From an uncultured Clostridia bacterium (lineage in GTDB: Bacteria; Bacillota; Clostridia; Christensenellales; UBA1242), in NCBI GenBank assembly GCA_944384535.1, contig CALWTS010000022.1, positions 1 to 64,000 of the forward strand: a stretch of DNA of 64,000 nucleotides. Reading direction: 5' to 3'. Positions 27,172 through 36,823 of the stretch are shown one piece after another. The translations under genes were made by a program, and so were the position numbers. The stretch's first letter is position 1; the number at the start of each line of letters is the position of its first letter. The notes beneath the pieces are model-generated. The model was not told where the DNA came from, did not search any database, and saw nothing but the letters and a program-made list of their open reading frames with translations.

Positions 27172-29352
27172 ATGGGGAAAAGAATAGAATTATTAGCACC
27201 TGCTGGAGATTTTGAAAGTTTTAAAGCAGCAATTAATAATGGTGCAGATGCGATTTATTTAGGGTTTGGAGATTTTAATGCAAGGAGTAATATAGAAAAT
27301 TTTTCATCAAAAGATGTTCAAAATATTGTTAATTATGCACATTTATTTCATGTAAAGGTTTATGTTACAATAAATATTTTATTTAATGATCAAGAATTTG
27401 AAAGAATCGAAGACTTTATTAATAAAGCTTATTTTGCATATGTTGATGCTTTTATAGTTCAAGATATTGGTTTGGCAACTTTTTTAATTAAAAAATATCC
27501 TAATATAGTTTTACATGCGAGTACTCAAATGGGAATCCATAATCTTGAAGGTGCTTTATTTGCAAAAAAGGTAGGTTTTAAAAGAATTGTTTTATCGAGA
27601 GAAACTCCTTTAGAAGAAATAAAGAGAATAAAGGAAAATTGTGATATAGAAATAGAATATTTTATTCAGGGAGCGTTGTGTGTTGCTTTTTCAGGAAATT
27701 GTTACTTATCTTCTTTGCTGAATGGGTTTAGTGGTAATAGAGGAAAATGTAAGCAATTATGTCGTTTACCATATGAATTTAAAAATAAAGATTTATGTAC
27801 AAAAGGATATCTTTTAAGCACAAAAGATTTTTGTATGATTCCTTCTTTGAAAAAATTATATGAATCTGGTGTGACAAGTTTTAAAATAGAGGGTAGAGCT
27901 AGAAGACCAGGATATGTTGCGCAAGTAGTTAATACTTATAGAAAAATTATTGATAATAATTTTAGTTTTAAAGAAGAAGATTTAATAGATATTAAAAAAG
28001 TTTTTAATAGAGGTAATTTTATTAATGGTTATTTTTTAGATGAAAAGATTATTTGTAGAGAAAGTCAAAATCATATTGGAATTAAAATTGGAGAAGTAAC
28101 AAAATTTATTAAAGGTAAAAATTTTAATGAAATTATAATTTCATCAACTAACGAGTTAAATAAAGATGATGTATTAAAATTTTTTGATAAAAATAAAGAA
28201 ATGTTAGTTATTACTGTAAAAGATTTGACAAAATTATCAGAAAGAGAATATAGAATTACTTCTACTAATGAATGTAAAAAAGGTTGGCAAGTTAATCTTA
28301 TCGTTGATAATAAAAAAGAAAAATCACTGTTAGACAATAAAAAGAAAATATTGGTCGATGCAATTTTTGAAGCTTATGAAGGAGAAAAAGCTAAATTAAC
28401 GCTTAAAAGCTATTCATCTGAGATTGTGATTGAAAGTGATTTTATTATAGAAAGGGCAAAAACTTCTGCATTAAAAGAAAATGATTGTATAGAACAATTA
28501 TCAAAATTAGGAGAAGATTTTAAATTAAATAAAGTTATTTGTAAAATTGGAGATGTATTTATTGCAAAATCACAATTAAATATGATTAGAAGAAATGCAA
28601 TCGAATCATTAAAATCGCAAATAGTAAAAAATTATAATCAACAAAACTTTTTACCAATAGTTAAAAAAAATATTCAGTTAAATATCAATAATTTCAAAAA
28701 AACTCCAAAAAAAATGGTAATGTTTGAAAATTTTACCAATTTTGAAAAGATAAAAGATAAATTTGATTATTATATATATCAACCAAATGATTTTAGTATA
28801 AATTTAATTGAAAAAGTTTATTCAAAGTATAGAGAATATAATGTTTTTATTTCATTTCCTATTATGGTGTGGTTAAAGGATTTAGAAATAATAAAAAAAA
28901 TAATAAAGATTTGCAAATTGTGGGGGATTTACGCTAATAATTATTATGCTTTAACTTTAGCTAAACCTGATAAAACTATTATTGGTAGTACAATGAATGT
29001 ATATAATTCATATTCAGTAAATTTTTACAAAGAGTTAGGTTATGATAATATTGTTTTAACAATTGAAGATATAGATTTGTCGCAAATTAAGAATAGTGGA
29101 GTAACTTTATTTCAAATGATACATTATTATCCAGAGTATATGTATTTAAAACATTGTCCAATTAAAGAAAATTTAAATGTTAGTTGTAATAATTGTCAAT
29201 ATAATAGTTATTATGAATATAAATTGAATAGCAAAATTTTTAGATTGATTAGAAGAAAAATTTTATCTTGTCAGTTTGTTTTAAAAAGTAAAAATCTATT
29301 AAGTAGAAATAAATATAATAACTTTTCAACATGCATAGAATTGGGAGAATAA
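27172..29352 (+). CDS. U32 family protein (peptidase U32 / RlhA-like)
   Basis: 726 residues. The N-terminal half is a TIM-barrel U32 domain: ELLAPAGDFESFKAAINNGADAIYLG, then STQMGIHN, then the conserved FIQGALCVAFSGNCYLSS and GNRGKCKQLCR cysteine cluster (near residues 164-200). A DUF3656-like region follows, and C-terminal Cys residues (CPIKENLNVSCNNC). Family members include RlhA, which hydroxylates 23S rRNA C2501, and others annotated as collagenase-like peptidases; the four-Cys cluster likely binds iron-sulfur. The exact substrate is not deducible. A TATAAT-like box precedes ATG 27172, and GGAG is the ribosome binding site. Confidence 0.88.
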   Translation: MGKRIELLAPAGDFESFKAAINNGADAIYLGFGDFNARSNIENFSSKDVQNIVNYAHLFHVKVYVTINILFNDQEFERIEDFINKAYFAYVDAFIVQDIGLATFLIKKYPNIVLHASTQMGIHNLEGALFAKKVGFKRIVLSRETPLEEIKRIKENCDIEIEYFIQGALCVAFSGNCYLSSLLNGFSGNRGKCKQLCRLPYEFKNKDLCTKGYLLSTKDFCMIPSLKKLYESGVTSFKIEGRARRPGYVAQVVNTYRKIIDNNFSFKEEDLIDIKKVFNRGNFINGYFLDEKIICRESQNHIGIKIGEVTKFIKGKNFNEIIISSTNELNKDDVLKFFDKNKEMLVITVKDLTKLSEREYRITSTNECKKGWQVNLIVDNKKEKSLLDNKKKILVDAIFEAYEGEKAKLTLKSYSSEIVIESDFIIERAKTSALKENDCIEQLSKLGEDFKLNKVICKIGDVFIAKSQLNMIRRNAIESLKSQIVKNYNQQNFLPIVKKNIQLNINNFKKTPKKMVMFENFTNFEKIKDKFDYYIYQPNDFSINLIEKVYSKYREYNVFISFPIMVWLKDLEIIKKIIKICKLWGIYANNYYALTLAKPDKTIIGSTMNVYNSYSVNFYKELGYDNIVLTIEDIDLSQIKNSGVTLFQMIHYYPEYMYLKHCPIKENLNVSCNNCQYNSYYEYKLNSKIFRLIRRKILSCQFVLKSKNLLSRNKYNNFSTCIELGE

Positions 29353-29353
29353 G

Positions 29354-29479
29354 ATGAAAAAACAGTTAAATTTAAATAAAAAAAAGAAGAATTTTGACAA
29401 AACTAAAAAATTTAAGGAGGAGTATTTTCAATTTTATGATGATATTAAATCATATACTCATAATATTGTAGATTGGTGA
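29354..29479 (+). CDS. Small basic protein, 41 residues (hypothetical)
   Basis: ATG 29354 overlaps the reach of the U32 gene's stop (29350-29352) and is preceded by GGGAGAATAAG, a usable ribosome binding site. The product begins MKKQLNLNKKKKNFDK, has a Lys-rich first half and an aromatic, acidic second half (EEYFQFYDDIKSY), and ends with TGA. Tight coupling to the U32 gene suggests it is translated. I know of no family. It could be a chance frame in AT-rich DNA. Confidence 0.45.
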   Translation: MKKQLNLNKKKKNFDKTKKFKEEYFQFYDDIKSYTHNIVDW

Positions 29480-29493
29480 AATAAAAATAATTA

Positions 29494-29522
29494 TTGACAA
29501 TTATCTATTAAAAAGCTAAAAT
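29494..29522 (+). promoter_or_regulatory. Promoter of the 204-residue protein gene
   Basis: Perfect TTGACA (29494-29499), 17-nt spacer, TAAAAT (29517-29522). It marks a new transcription unit after the U32 gene. Confidence 0.75.
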
Positions 29523-29537
29523 TAACTAGAGGTGTTT

Positions 29538-30152
29538 ATGAAAGAAAAAGATAGATATTTAGATCCTAGTTATATGGTAAGTTATTTAGATAGAAAATTT
29601 GCACGAACTTTTCAATCTTTAAAAAGATTAATTAAAGATTCTGATATTGTGCTTAGTGAGGATGAAATAAAAGATTTTATAGATAAAGAAAATAATAAAG
29701 AAGAATATAAAAATAATTGTTTTTTTAATTCTAAAATATTAAAATTTTATAAAAAATACTTAGAGATATTGAAAGAAAAGTGTTTACATCTTTTAAAAAT
29801 AGTTGAAAATATTGCTAAAAATAATTTAAAAGAAATTGAAAGTGAAATTGAAAGTTTAGATATAACTATTAATAACAAAGGACAAATTTTAGAAAAAGAT
29901 GCTATAAGATTACTGATTCCTATTCTTTATAATACTAACCTTTTCTTTAGAAAATTATGTGAAGCTAATAATCCTAAATCATATATAAAAGAAAATGTTA
30001 TTTTGCAAAAATTAGAAAGTAATGAAATTAGTGAAGAAGATGTTTATCCTGATATTGCATTACAAAATTTTAATCTATATGTTTTCGATGAAGGATTTGT
30101 CCCTTTATCTGATAAGCAGGAAAATGAATTACTTTCAAAAGAAAATAAATGA
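29538..30152 (+). CDS. Hypothetical charged helical protein
   Basis: ATG 29538 is chosen because AGAGG lies 5 bases before it; an in-frame GTG at 29532 overlaps that site. The product is 204 residues, Lys/Glu-rich, with no signal peptide or membrane helix. The middle (about 60-125) looks like an alpha-helical, possibly coiled-coil segment. I recognise no domain. The transcription start is near 29529, so the leader is only a few bases. Position between the U32 gene and the PGDYG-like gene gives no firm clue to function. Confidence 0.7.
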   Translation: MKEKDRYLDPSYMVSYLDRKFARTFQSLKRLIKDSDIVLSEDEIKDFIDKENNKEEYKNNCFFNSKILKFYKKYLEILKEKCLHLLKIVENIAKNNLKEIESEIESLDITINNKGQILEKDAIRLLIPILYNTNLFFRKLCEANNPKSYIKENVILQKLESNEISEEDVYPDIALQNFNLYVFDEGFVPLSDKQENELLSKENK

Positions 30153-30218
30153 TTTTAAAAAAAAGTATTTATATTTTTAAAGATTGGTATAAAATTATTA
30201 GCGAATGGAGGGAATAAA

Positions 30219-30770
30219 ATGAGAGTTGAAAATATGAAACAATATGTTTTTGATCAATTAGCAAAAGGGGTTAACCCTAGATTTTATAAAAAATTTGCTA
30301 GGGTAGAAGCTGAACAAGGAGTACCAGGACAAAAAATTACAACAATAATGAAGGATGGACATGTAGAAGTTTCTGACGTTGTGGTAAAAGTTGATGAAAA
30401 CGGTAATCCAGATTGGATTGTTACAAATCCTACTGGAGAAAAATATGCTGTTCCACATAAAAAGTTTGTTAAAAGATATGACATTGAGGCAGGTAAAGAT
30501 GGTAAACATGCTCCAAAGGGAAGTGCTATAGAAGCAATTCAAATTGATGAAGAAATTTCTTTTGATGTTCCTTGGGGAGAAAACGGAGCTCCTGTTGAAA
30601 TGACAATTAAGAAAGGTGGTTATTTGAATATTACTGATTTAGGTGATATTTATGGAATTCAAGAAGAGGAATTTAAAAAAACTTATGCTAGATGTAATAA
30701 AGAAGGAATTTTTGAAGACAAAAATTTAAGAATTGCTTTTGAACAAAAGGATGATATCGAGGCTGAATAG
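30219..30770 (+). CDS. PGDYG-domain-like small protein
   Basis: 183 residues, soluble, acidic. The segment WIVTNPTGEKYAVPHKKFVKRYD (about 69-91) resembles the PGDYG domain, a short domain of unknown function also seen with phosphohydrolases. A second, similar half follows (VPWGENGAPVEMTIKKGGYLNITDLGDIYGIQEEEFKKTYA). In both halves a hydrophobic stretch leads to F-K-(K/R)-Y or FKKTY, suggesting an internal duplication. The ribosome binding site GGAGGG is strong and a terminator follows. No enzymatic residues are evident. Confidence 0.6.
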   Translation: MRVENMKQYVFDQLAKGVNPRFYKKFARVEAEQGVPGQKITTIMKDGHVEVSDVVVKVDENGNPDWIVTNPTGEKYAVPHKKFVKRYDIEAGKDGKHAPKGSAIEAIQIDEEISFDVPWGENGAPVEMTIKKGGYLNITDLGDIYGIQEEEFKKTYARCNKEGIFEDKNLRIAFEQKDDIEAE

Positions 30771-30776
30771 TTAGTA

Positions 30777-30809
30777 AAAAATTGGGTGTAAAAAATACCT
30801 AATTTTTTT
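30777..30809 (+). terminator. Intrinsic terminator
   Basis: AAATTGGGT (30779-30787) and ACCTAATTT (30797-30805), with one G-T pair, followed by a run of T. Confidence 0.7.
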
Positions 30810-30846
30810 GTTTTTAGAATAAACATTTTATAATTTTATTTTAAAG

Positions 30847-30886
30847 TTGATTTTTTTAATTAATATGTGTAATAATATAATATAAT
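30847..30886 (+). promoter_or_regulatory. Probable promoter of the modular lipoprotein gene
   Basis: TTGATT (30847-30852) is followed by two overlapping TATAAT hexamers (30876-30881 and 30881-30886). The spacing is 23 or more, too long, so TAATAA near 30870 is the alternative -10 box. A start site somewhere here is likely; which box is used is unclear. Confidence 0.4.
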
Positions 30887-30935
30887 TATTTTTCTATTTA
30901 GAGCAATACTGAGCATTTTTAATTTAGGGGGTTTT

Positions 30936-33900
30936 ATGAAAAAGAAAATTTTAATGTTTATTTTAACATTTATTATGGTTATCCCATGTGCGATTTTTTT
31001 AAGTGCTTGTTGTGGGGATGATCCAAATTCTCAAACTCAAGAAATAGGAATTAATGTTTATATTGATGGTGTGCAAGTAACAGAGAATTATAATACAGTT
31101 GAAATAGAATATGGACAATATGATACTCAAAGTGAAATTATTGATAGATTTATATCTGTTACATTGAACTATAATAATAATACAAGTAAAAATTTAGAAT
31201 ACGGCAATAGTGGATATTCTATTACAGGATTTCCAGAAGTTTTTAATGTAAATGAACAAGGATATAATTTGACGATATCTTATAAAGAATATAGTCAAAA
31301 TATAAAACTTATAATTAATAAAAAAGAACTTGATTTTTCAAATGTATATTGGAATTATTTCTCCCCTTATACCTATGATAGAGAAGAAAAAGTAGTAGAA
31401 CTTGCTAATGTTCCTGAAGAGGTTAATATTATTTATGAAAACAATACAGCAGTCAACGCCGGTAATTATACAGCTAAAGCTAAGTTAGATTATAATCAAG
31501 AAAATTATGAAATTATAAATGACAATGTTGATCTATCACAAGATTGGACTATTGAAAAGGCAACAATTGATATGTTTTTTGTCTCTTGGAGTTACAAGCC
31601 ACAACAATTTATATATGATGGAAGCGAAAAGAGAGTTGAACTAATTAATATTCCAAATGGTGTAAATGTCAATTATAAAGGTAATACAGCCATCAAAGCA
31701 GGTTTGTATACTGCAGAAGCAGAACTCATATATGATAATTTAAATTATGAATTAATAAATGTAAATTTTGATTACTTATTATCTTGGACAATTAACAAAC
31801 AACAAGTTGTAAAACCTAAAATAGAAAGTTATAATTTATACTATACAGGGAAAGAACAAACAAAACTAAATTATAATGATAGTGAAGAAGGTATTTTATT
31901 TAATATAGAAGGTACTAAAAATGCAATCAACGCAGGGGAATATTCAACAACATTTAAACTTCTAGATAAAAATAACTTTGAATGGAGTGATGGAACTAGC
32001 GATGATATTATATTGAAATGGACTATTCAAAAAGCACAATTAACTGGTTCTAGTGCTAGATGGAATTACGATTCCCCATTTGTTTATGATGGCGACAAAA
32101 AATCGGTAAGTATTATTAATCTTCCAGAGGGGTTAAGTGTAAAAAATTATATAGGGACTGTAACTGCTACAGATGCTGGAACTTATACAGCGGATGTAAT
32201 ATATGATTATGATGATGTCAATTATTATCTTGAATATGCACCGGAAGAGTTGACTTGGGTTATTGAAAAAGCAGAAAACTCAATAACAGGTAATTTATTG
32301 ATGCCCGACAAGTATTATGGTGAAGAACTTGAGCAACCTTCTGGATTGACTGCAAGTTATGGTGAAATAACATATAAATTTTACACTAAAGATGAAAACA
32401 ATGAATATATTGAATTTTCAGGAATTCCTACAGATGTTGGAAATTATTTTGTGTGTGGTTTATCGGTTAGTGACAAAAATTGGATTTCTATGCAATCAGA
32501 TTTTGTAGAATTCGAAATTTTAAGAGTATATCTAAAGAACCCAGAATTAGGTAAAAGTAGTTTTGTTTATAGTGGAGAGGAGTTTACACCTGCAACAAAG
32601 GAGGAAATAAATAACCAATTAATAGATGTTGCTGGTGATTTAAGTGCCACAGAGGTAGGAAATTATAAAATTGTATTTTCTTTAAAAGATAAAAAGAATT
32701 ATGGATGGGTTAATGCTTTTGAAACACAACAATATGCAGATGATATTGAGTTAGAATGGAGTATAATAGATAGTCCAATAAGTTTGACTATTAATGACAT
32801 TCAAATTGACTCTAAACAAATAGAAAGTTTAAATCAGTTAAACATTGGAGATGAGTGGTCTTTTGAAATATTGGATGATAATTACAGAGGATCAGTAATA
32901 ATTAAATATTTAGATAGGCAAACAGGGGAAATTGTTGAAAGTAGCACTTCTGATAAAATGTTTAATGTAACAAGTTCTTATTATTTTTATACGATAAACA
33001 TTTATTTACAAGGAGTAGAAGTATATACTAAAACAATAAATGTTAATCATAATATAATCGAAAAAGTTACTATAGGATCAGAAGAAATCTCTTTTGATGA
33101 GTTTATAGAAAACCCTGTTGTAGATTATGGTAAACAAGTTTCTTTTACTATTTCATCAAATTATCAAGATAAATTTACCATTTCTCCAAATGATTTTGTA
33201 GTGACAAACGATCAATACGTGTATATATACTGTGATTATTTACTAGAGCAAAAAATTACTTATAAAGAAATTCATATAATTTGTAATACTGAAATATTAA
33301 CAGATATTTATATTAATGATACAAAAGTTTCATTTTTAGAATTTAAAAACATGAATTTTATTTTGTTTAATAGTACTTTAAGGTTTAAAGTAAATGAACA
33401 ATTTAGTGAACTTTATTCTGTTTACACAAGAGATGATTATAGTAGTAGTGAAATCCAACAAACAGGTGAATTTTCATATACATTTAACGATATACAAAAA
33501 AATTTAGAAATTACAATTAAAAAAATTGAAAATGAATATAGTTATTATTATATTAATATACGACCAATAATTTTTGAAAACGTAGTTATTAATAATCAAA
33601 ATTTTGATTTGTATGGTCTTGAAAGCTTTGGAAATCTTAACTATGAAAAAGATATGAATGAAGATGAGTTTACTATAGAATTTGATGAGAACACTATAAA
33701 TAAATATGATTTATATTATTATACAAGTGTAAAAGATGGTTATATTAAAATAGATCAGCCAGTCCTTAATTTGTCTATAGATGAAATAGGGTTGTCTATT
33801 ACAGTTGTGTATAGGGTTCCAGAGGATGGTTATAATTGTTCAATCCTTAGTATTAACTTTTTACGCTTTAATCCAATAAATACGATTAGCGTAACTATTA

Positions 33901-35816
33901 AACAACAAGGTAGTCAAGAAACAAGAAATTTTAATAAAAATAATACATTACAATTAGAGTATTTATCAGGTGTTATTACAAATTTTGAAGTTAAATTTGA
34001 AGATAAGTATAAAGATTGTCAATATAAAATTTTTAATCCAGATGGAATTGAAATTAATGATTTTTCAAATATTGAGAATGGTGTATATCAATTAAAAGTT
34101 TATTTAGATGGCAGTGAGATATTCTCACAAGATTTTAAAATAGAATATCGTTTAACATTTTTAATGGAAAATTTAAATTATATTTCAAGTTCAGGAGATT
34201 TAGCACTGATTACAAATGAAAACATTTTAAGCAAAGAATACATTGATACTTCCAATTTTAAATCTCAATCAATTATATTTAATGGTAATGATTCAATACA
34301 ATTAAATGAAGGACAGAATATAATCAATGCAGTTTATTCTGTTACAGTAGATTCAGTTAAATATACTTATGAATTTAAATTATATGTAGAGTATATTAGC
34401 GACGAAGATTTACCAGGAAAATATGTTAATTCAATAACTATAAAGTTTATTAATACTTATGATTATAGTTCAACGATTACCATAAGCAATGTTAATGATA
34501 ATATTCAGGACACTATATCGCTATACAGTTTGGCAAGAGTTACTAGTGATGATATAGCAATATATGTTAATGAAGGAGTTACAGTTCTTTCTAAAGAGAT
34601 AATTATTGAAAATAATAATCTTGCTTATATACAATATAAACTTGAAACAGAAAGTGGTCAAAAAATTTATAGAATATATTTTACAAATATTTATGATAAA
34701 ATATCAAATAACATAAATGCTGAATTTATACTTTCTGATCAAGTACCACCTGAAAAAAATATAACAGATCAACTCGAAGATAATTTATATGTTATAGAAA
34801 ATTTAAATATATATGGGAATTTTGAAATTATTCCAGAAGACGAATATATTCAAGTAAAAGTATATTTTGAAGATGAATTAATTGAAAATAGAAATTCAAA
34901 GAATGTTTCTTTAGAAAAAGTAGGTACCTATGTCATAGAAATAATTTCTTCTGATAATACTGTAACGAGAACTATTACAATAATTGTCGAAAAAATTGAA
35001 TCTTTGATTTTTGAAGTATTCTATAATGATACCAAATTATATTTACAAACAAATGGTGATCAAGTTGATGGAAATGTAAAAATAGCATTAATAGATAATG
35101 AACCAATGTATTTAGGGTATTTTGGAGAAGTAGATTTAGGTGATGAGGAATATGTTACATTATCAGGAAGAACTATGTATGAAGACAACTTATTTGATGA
35201 AAGTATGAATCCTATCACTGATTTAACGAACATTGTTTTAAAATTACAAGTGGATCTTGATGGAAGTATAACAGGAGTAGAAAATGCAAAATATGTATTA
35301 ATTTATATGCAAGCAGATACGTATTTTTATGTTCCAGTTAGCTTCGTTTTTGCAGAAGAACCACCTTACCCAATGATTTTTGTATTAGACACAAATAATA
35401 ATGGTGAAGTAGATGAAAATGATGTAAAGTTAGATTTAAAAATTAATGTTTCTGAAGTTTTGGCAGGAATAGTTGATTTAGGAGATTTTGTGAAAGATTC
35501 TAGAGGGGCATTAATAAAACTTACGAGAGAGCAACTTGGATTGGAAGAAGGTGAAAATACAATAAATGTTATAGTTGTTTGGCAATCTACGTTTAATGAT
35601 TTGAGATATCAATATACTACAGAAGAATTTACTTATGAAGAGATACCAGAACTAATAGGACCTACTGAAGAAAATCTTACTTCAACATTTACTTTAACTT
35701 TTGAGGAACAAACTAGTGGAGAGGTTAGTGCTTCGATCCATGTTTCAGGTGAAGGTTCAAATGCTGAAAATTTAAGAAATAATTTAATAGAAGTAATTTT
35801 TGTTTTAGATAAATAA
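30936..35816 (+). CDS. Large lipoprotein with repeated MBG/Ig-like modules, 1,626 residues
   Basis: A lipoprotein signal peptide is clear: MKKK, a hydrophobic core, then the lipobox LSAC with Cys near residue 25. Repeated ~80-residue modules follow from about residue 130 to 600. Each opens with (V)xW.Y...(F)xYDG/YD..K.VEL and has a core of AGxYTAxAxLxYDxxNYE, ending with W.I.KA or W.I.KQ, the pattern of bacterial MBG-type Ig-like domains. At least four copies are visible, later ones divergent. The C-terminal 1,000 residues are Ser/Thr/Ile-rich and similar in texture. There is no C-terminal anchor. It should be tethered to the outer face of the membrane. Ligand unknown. Confidence 0.88.
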   Translation: MKKKILMFILTFIMVIPCAIFLSACCGDDPNSQTQEIGINVYIDGVQVTENYNTVEIEYGQYDTQSEIIDRFISVTLNYNNNTSKNLEYGNSGYSITGFPEVFNVNEQGYNLTISYKEYSQNIKLIINKKELDFSNVYWNYFSPYTYDREEKVVELANVPEEVNIIYENNTAVNAGNYTAKAKLDYNQENYEIINDNVDLSQDWTIEKATIDMFFVSWSYKPQQFIYDGSEKRVELINIPNGVNVNYKGNTAIKAGLYTAEAELIYDNLNYELINVNFDYLLSWTINKQQVVKPKIESYNLYYTGKEQTKLNYNDSEEGILFNIEGTKNAINAGEYSTTFKLLDKNNFEWSDGTSDDIILKWTIQKAQLTGSSARWNYDSPFVYDGDKKSVSIINLPEGLSVKNYIGTVTATDAGTYTADVIYDYDDVNYYLEYAPEELTWVIEKAENSITGNLLMPDKYYGEELEQPSGLTASYGEITYKFYTKDENNEYIEFSGIPTDVGNYFVCGLSVSDKNWISMQSDFVEFEILRVYLKNPELGKSSFVYSGEEFTPATKEEINNQLIDVAGDLSATEVGNYKIVFSLKDKKNYGWVNAFETQQYADDIELEWSIIDSPISLTINDIQIDSKQIESLNQLNIGDEWSFEILDDNYRGSVIIKYLDRQTGEIVESSTSDKMFNVTSSYYFYTINIYLQGVEVYTKTINVNHNIIEKVTIGSEEISFDEFIENPVVDYGKQVSFTISSNYQDKFTISPNDFVVTNDQYVYIYCDYLLEQKITYKEIHIICNTEILTDIYINDTKVSFLEFKNMNFILFNSTLRFKVNEQFSELYSVYTRDDYSSSEIQQTGEFSYTFNDIQKNLEITIKKIENEYSYYYINIRPIIFENVVINNQNFDLYGLESFGNLNYEKDMNEDEFTIEFDENTINKYDLYYYTSVKDGYIKIDQPVLNLSIDEIGLSITVVYRVPEDGYNCSILSINFLRFNPINTISVTIKQQGSQETRNFNKNNTLQLEYLSGVITNFEVKFEDKYKDCQYKIFNPDGIEINDFSNIENGVYQLKVYLDGSEIFSQDFKIEYRLTFLMENLNYISSSGDLALITNENILSKEYIDTSNFKSQSIIFNGNDSIQLNEGQNIINAVYSVTVDSVKYTYEFKLYVEYISDEDLPGKYVNSITIKFINTYDYSSTITISNVNDNIQDTISLYSLARVTSDDIAIYVNEGVTVLSKEIIIENNNLAYIQYKLETESGQKIYRIYFTNIYDKISNNINAEFILSDQVPPEKNITDQLEDNLYVIENLNIYGNFEIIPEDEYIQVKVYFEDELIENRNSKNVSLEKVGTYVIEIISSDNTVTRTITIIVEKIESLIFEVFYNDTKLYLQTNGDQVDGNVKIALIDNEPMYLGYFGEVDLGDEEYVTLSGRTMYEDNLFDESMNPITDLTNIVLKLQVDLDGSITGVENAKYVLIYMQADTYFYVPVSFVFAEEPPYPMIFVLDTNNNGEVDENDVKLDLKINVSEVLAGIVDLGDFVKDSRGALIKLTREQLGLEEGENTINVIVVWQSTFNDLRYQYTTEEFTYEEIPELIGPTEENLTSTFTLTFEEQTSGEVSASIHVSGEGSNAENLRNNLIEVIFVLDK

Positions 35817-35875
35817 ATTCTTATTATAATTTTAAATATAAAAATTAAATAATATCGAATAACAGGAAGTTAAGT

Positions 35876-36286
35876 ATGAAAAAATCGAATAAATATGATA
35901 TTAATAATTTCGAAAATGTATTGGACTTAAAGCAAAGAAATAAAGTCGAGATTTTTCATCAAAAGAGAACAATGTTTATGATATTAAATAATGATATTTT
36001 GTATTTATCTAATAGTAAATTAAGTCATTACCAATGGGCTCAAGCTTTAAATATATCTTTGGAGATATTTAATTCTTTAACAAGGGGATTTGTTTTAAAT
36101 AATAAAATTATTTTTTACAAGAGCAACTTTGAATATGATCAAAAAGTTATTGATGATGCGTATAAATATGCATTTAGAATTATTAGAGATTGCAATTTGG
36201 ATTTTGCTGATATATTTGCTGGTGTTAAAGTTGGTAAAATTGGAGATGAATGGCAACCTAATAAAAAATTATTTACAATACATTAG
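35876..36286 (+). CDS. Hypothetical 136-residue protein
   Basis: A soluble, mixed-charge protein with no signal peptide or membrane helix. A WAQALNISLEIFNSL segment near residue 55 looks helix-turn-helix-like, and a Tyr-rich helix follows (DDAYKYAFRIIRDCNLDFADIF). AGGAAG is a ribosome binding site 9 bases before ATG. It ends in a strong terminator. I recognise no family and cannot assign a function. Confidence 0.7.
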   Translation: MKKSNKYDINNFENVLDLKQRNKVEIFHQKRTMFMILNNDILYLSNSKLSHYQWAQALNISLEIFNSLTRGFVLNNKIIFYKSNFEYDQKVIDDAYKYAFRIIRDCNLDFADIFAGVKVGKIGDEWQPNKKLFTIH

Positions 36287-36294
36287 AAAAAACA

Positions 36295-36325
36295 AAAAAC
36301 AAGAAGAATAATTCTTGTTTTTTAT
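36295..36325 (+). terminator. Intrinsic terminator
   Basis: An 11-bp stem, AAAAACAAGAA (36295-36305) and TTCTTGTTTTT (36312-36322), with T-rich continuation. Confidence 0.8.
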
Positions 36326-36487
36326 TTTTTTAATTTTAAAAATTTTAAAATATATTATAATTTAAAATAATATAACATTATAATATTAAAATATTTTTGC
36401 TATATAAGTAAATTTTAAATTATTTTTCAATAAAAAATCTAGTGTTTTCCAAAATACACTAGAAGTTTTTGAAATAAATAAAATTAG

Positions 36488-36564
36488 TGGTGCGTCCATA
36501 GGGATTCGAACCCCAGACCTTCTGTTCCGTAGACAGACGCTCTATCCAGCTGAGCTATGAACGC
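36488..36564 (-). tRNA. tRNA-Arg (anticodon ACG), CCA encoded
   Basis: 77 nt on the minus strand. Acceptor GCGTTCA pairs with TGGACGC (one G-T pair set), D-arm AGCTCAGCTGGATAGAGC, anticodon stem TCTGT/ACAGA around loop CTACGGA (anticodon ACG, to be read as ICG), and T-arm GGGGTTCGAATCCC. The 3' CCA is in the DNA. It stands alone, transcribed against the neighbouring genes. Confidence 0.97.
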
Positions 36565-36823
36565 ATTTTAAATAAAATAATAATTCAAATTGAATTGTTT
36601 TTACTATTTTACGTTATTATTTTCAATATAGACAAATGTTAAATATTTTTAAACTTTGCTTGAGTATTATAACATATTTTCTTCAATTTTGCAATATTTT
36701 AAAAGTTTTTTATTTAAAACTTTTAAATTAAAATTATTATCAAATATAAAATTTTGTTTTAATTAATTTGAAAATAAGTATGATAATGATAAAATATATA
36801 TCAGGAGAAATAAAGGGTAAAAA
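36565..36823. other. AT-rich non-coding region with rnhB promoter
   Basis: No open frame with a ribosome binding site was seen. Near its right end TTGAAA (36768-36773), a 16-nt spacer and TAAAAT (36790-36795) form a plausible rnhB promoter on the plus strand. The tRNA-Arg promoter should lie at the left end on the minus strand but I could not single it out. Confidence 0.5.

Noticed and set aside
15094..36286. Prophage or conjugative element around the large surface genes
   Set aside because: No integrase, terminase, portal, relaxase or att repeats were seen; cls, U32 and others between are ordinary chromosomal genes.
36129..36311. Overlapping plus-strand frame in the 136-residue gene
   Set aside because: Alternative frame without a ribosome binding site; it runs through the terminator.
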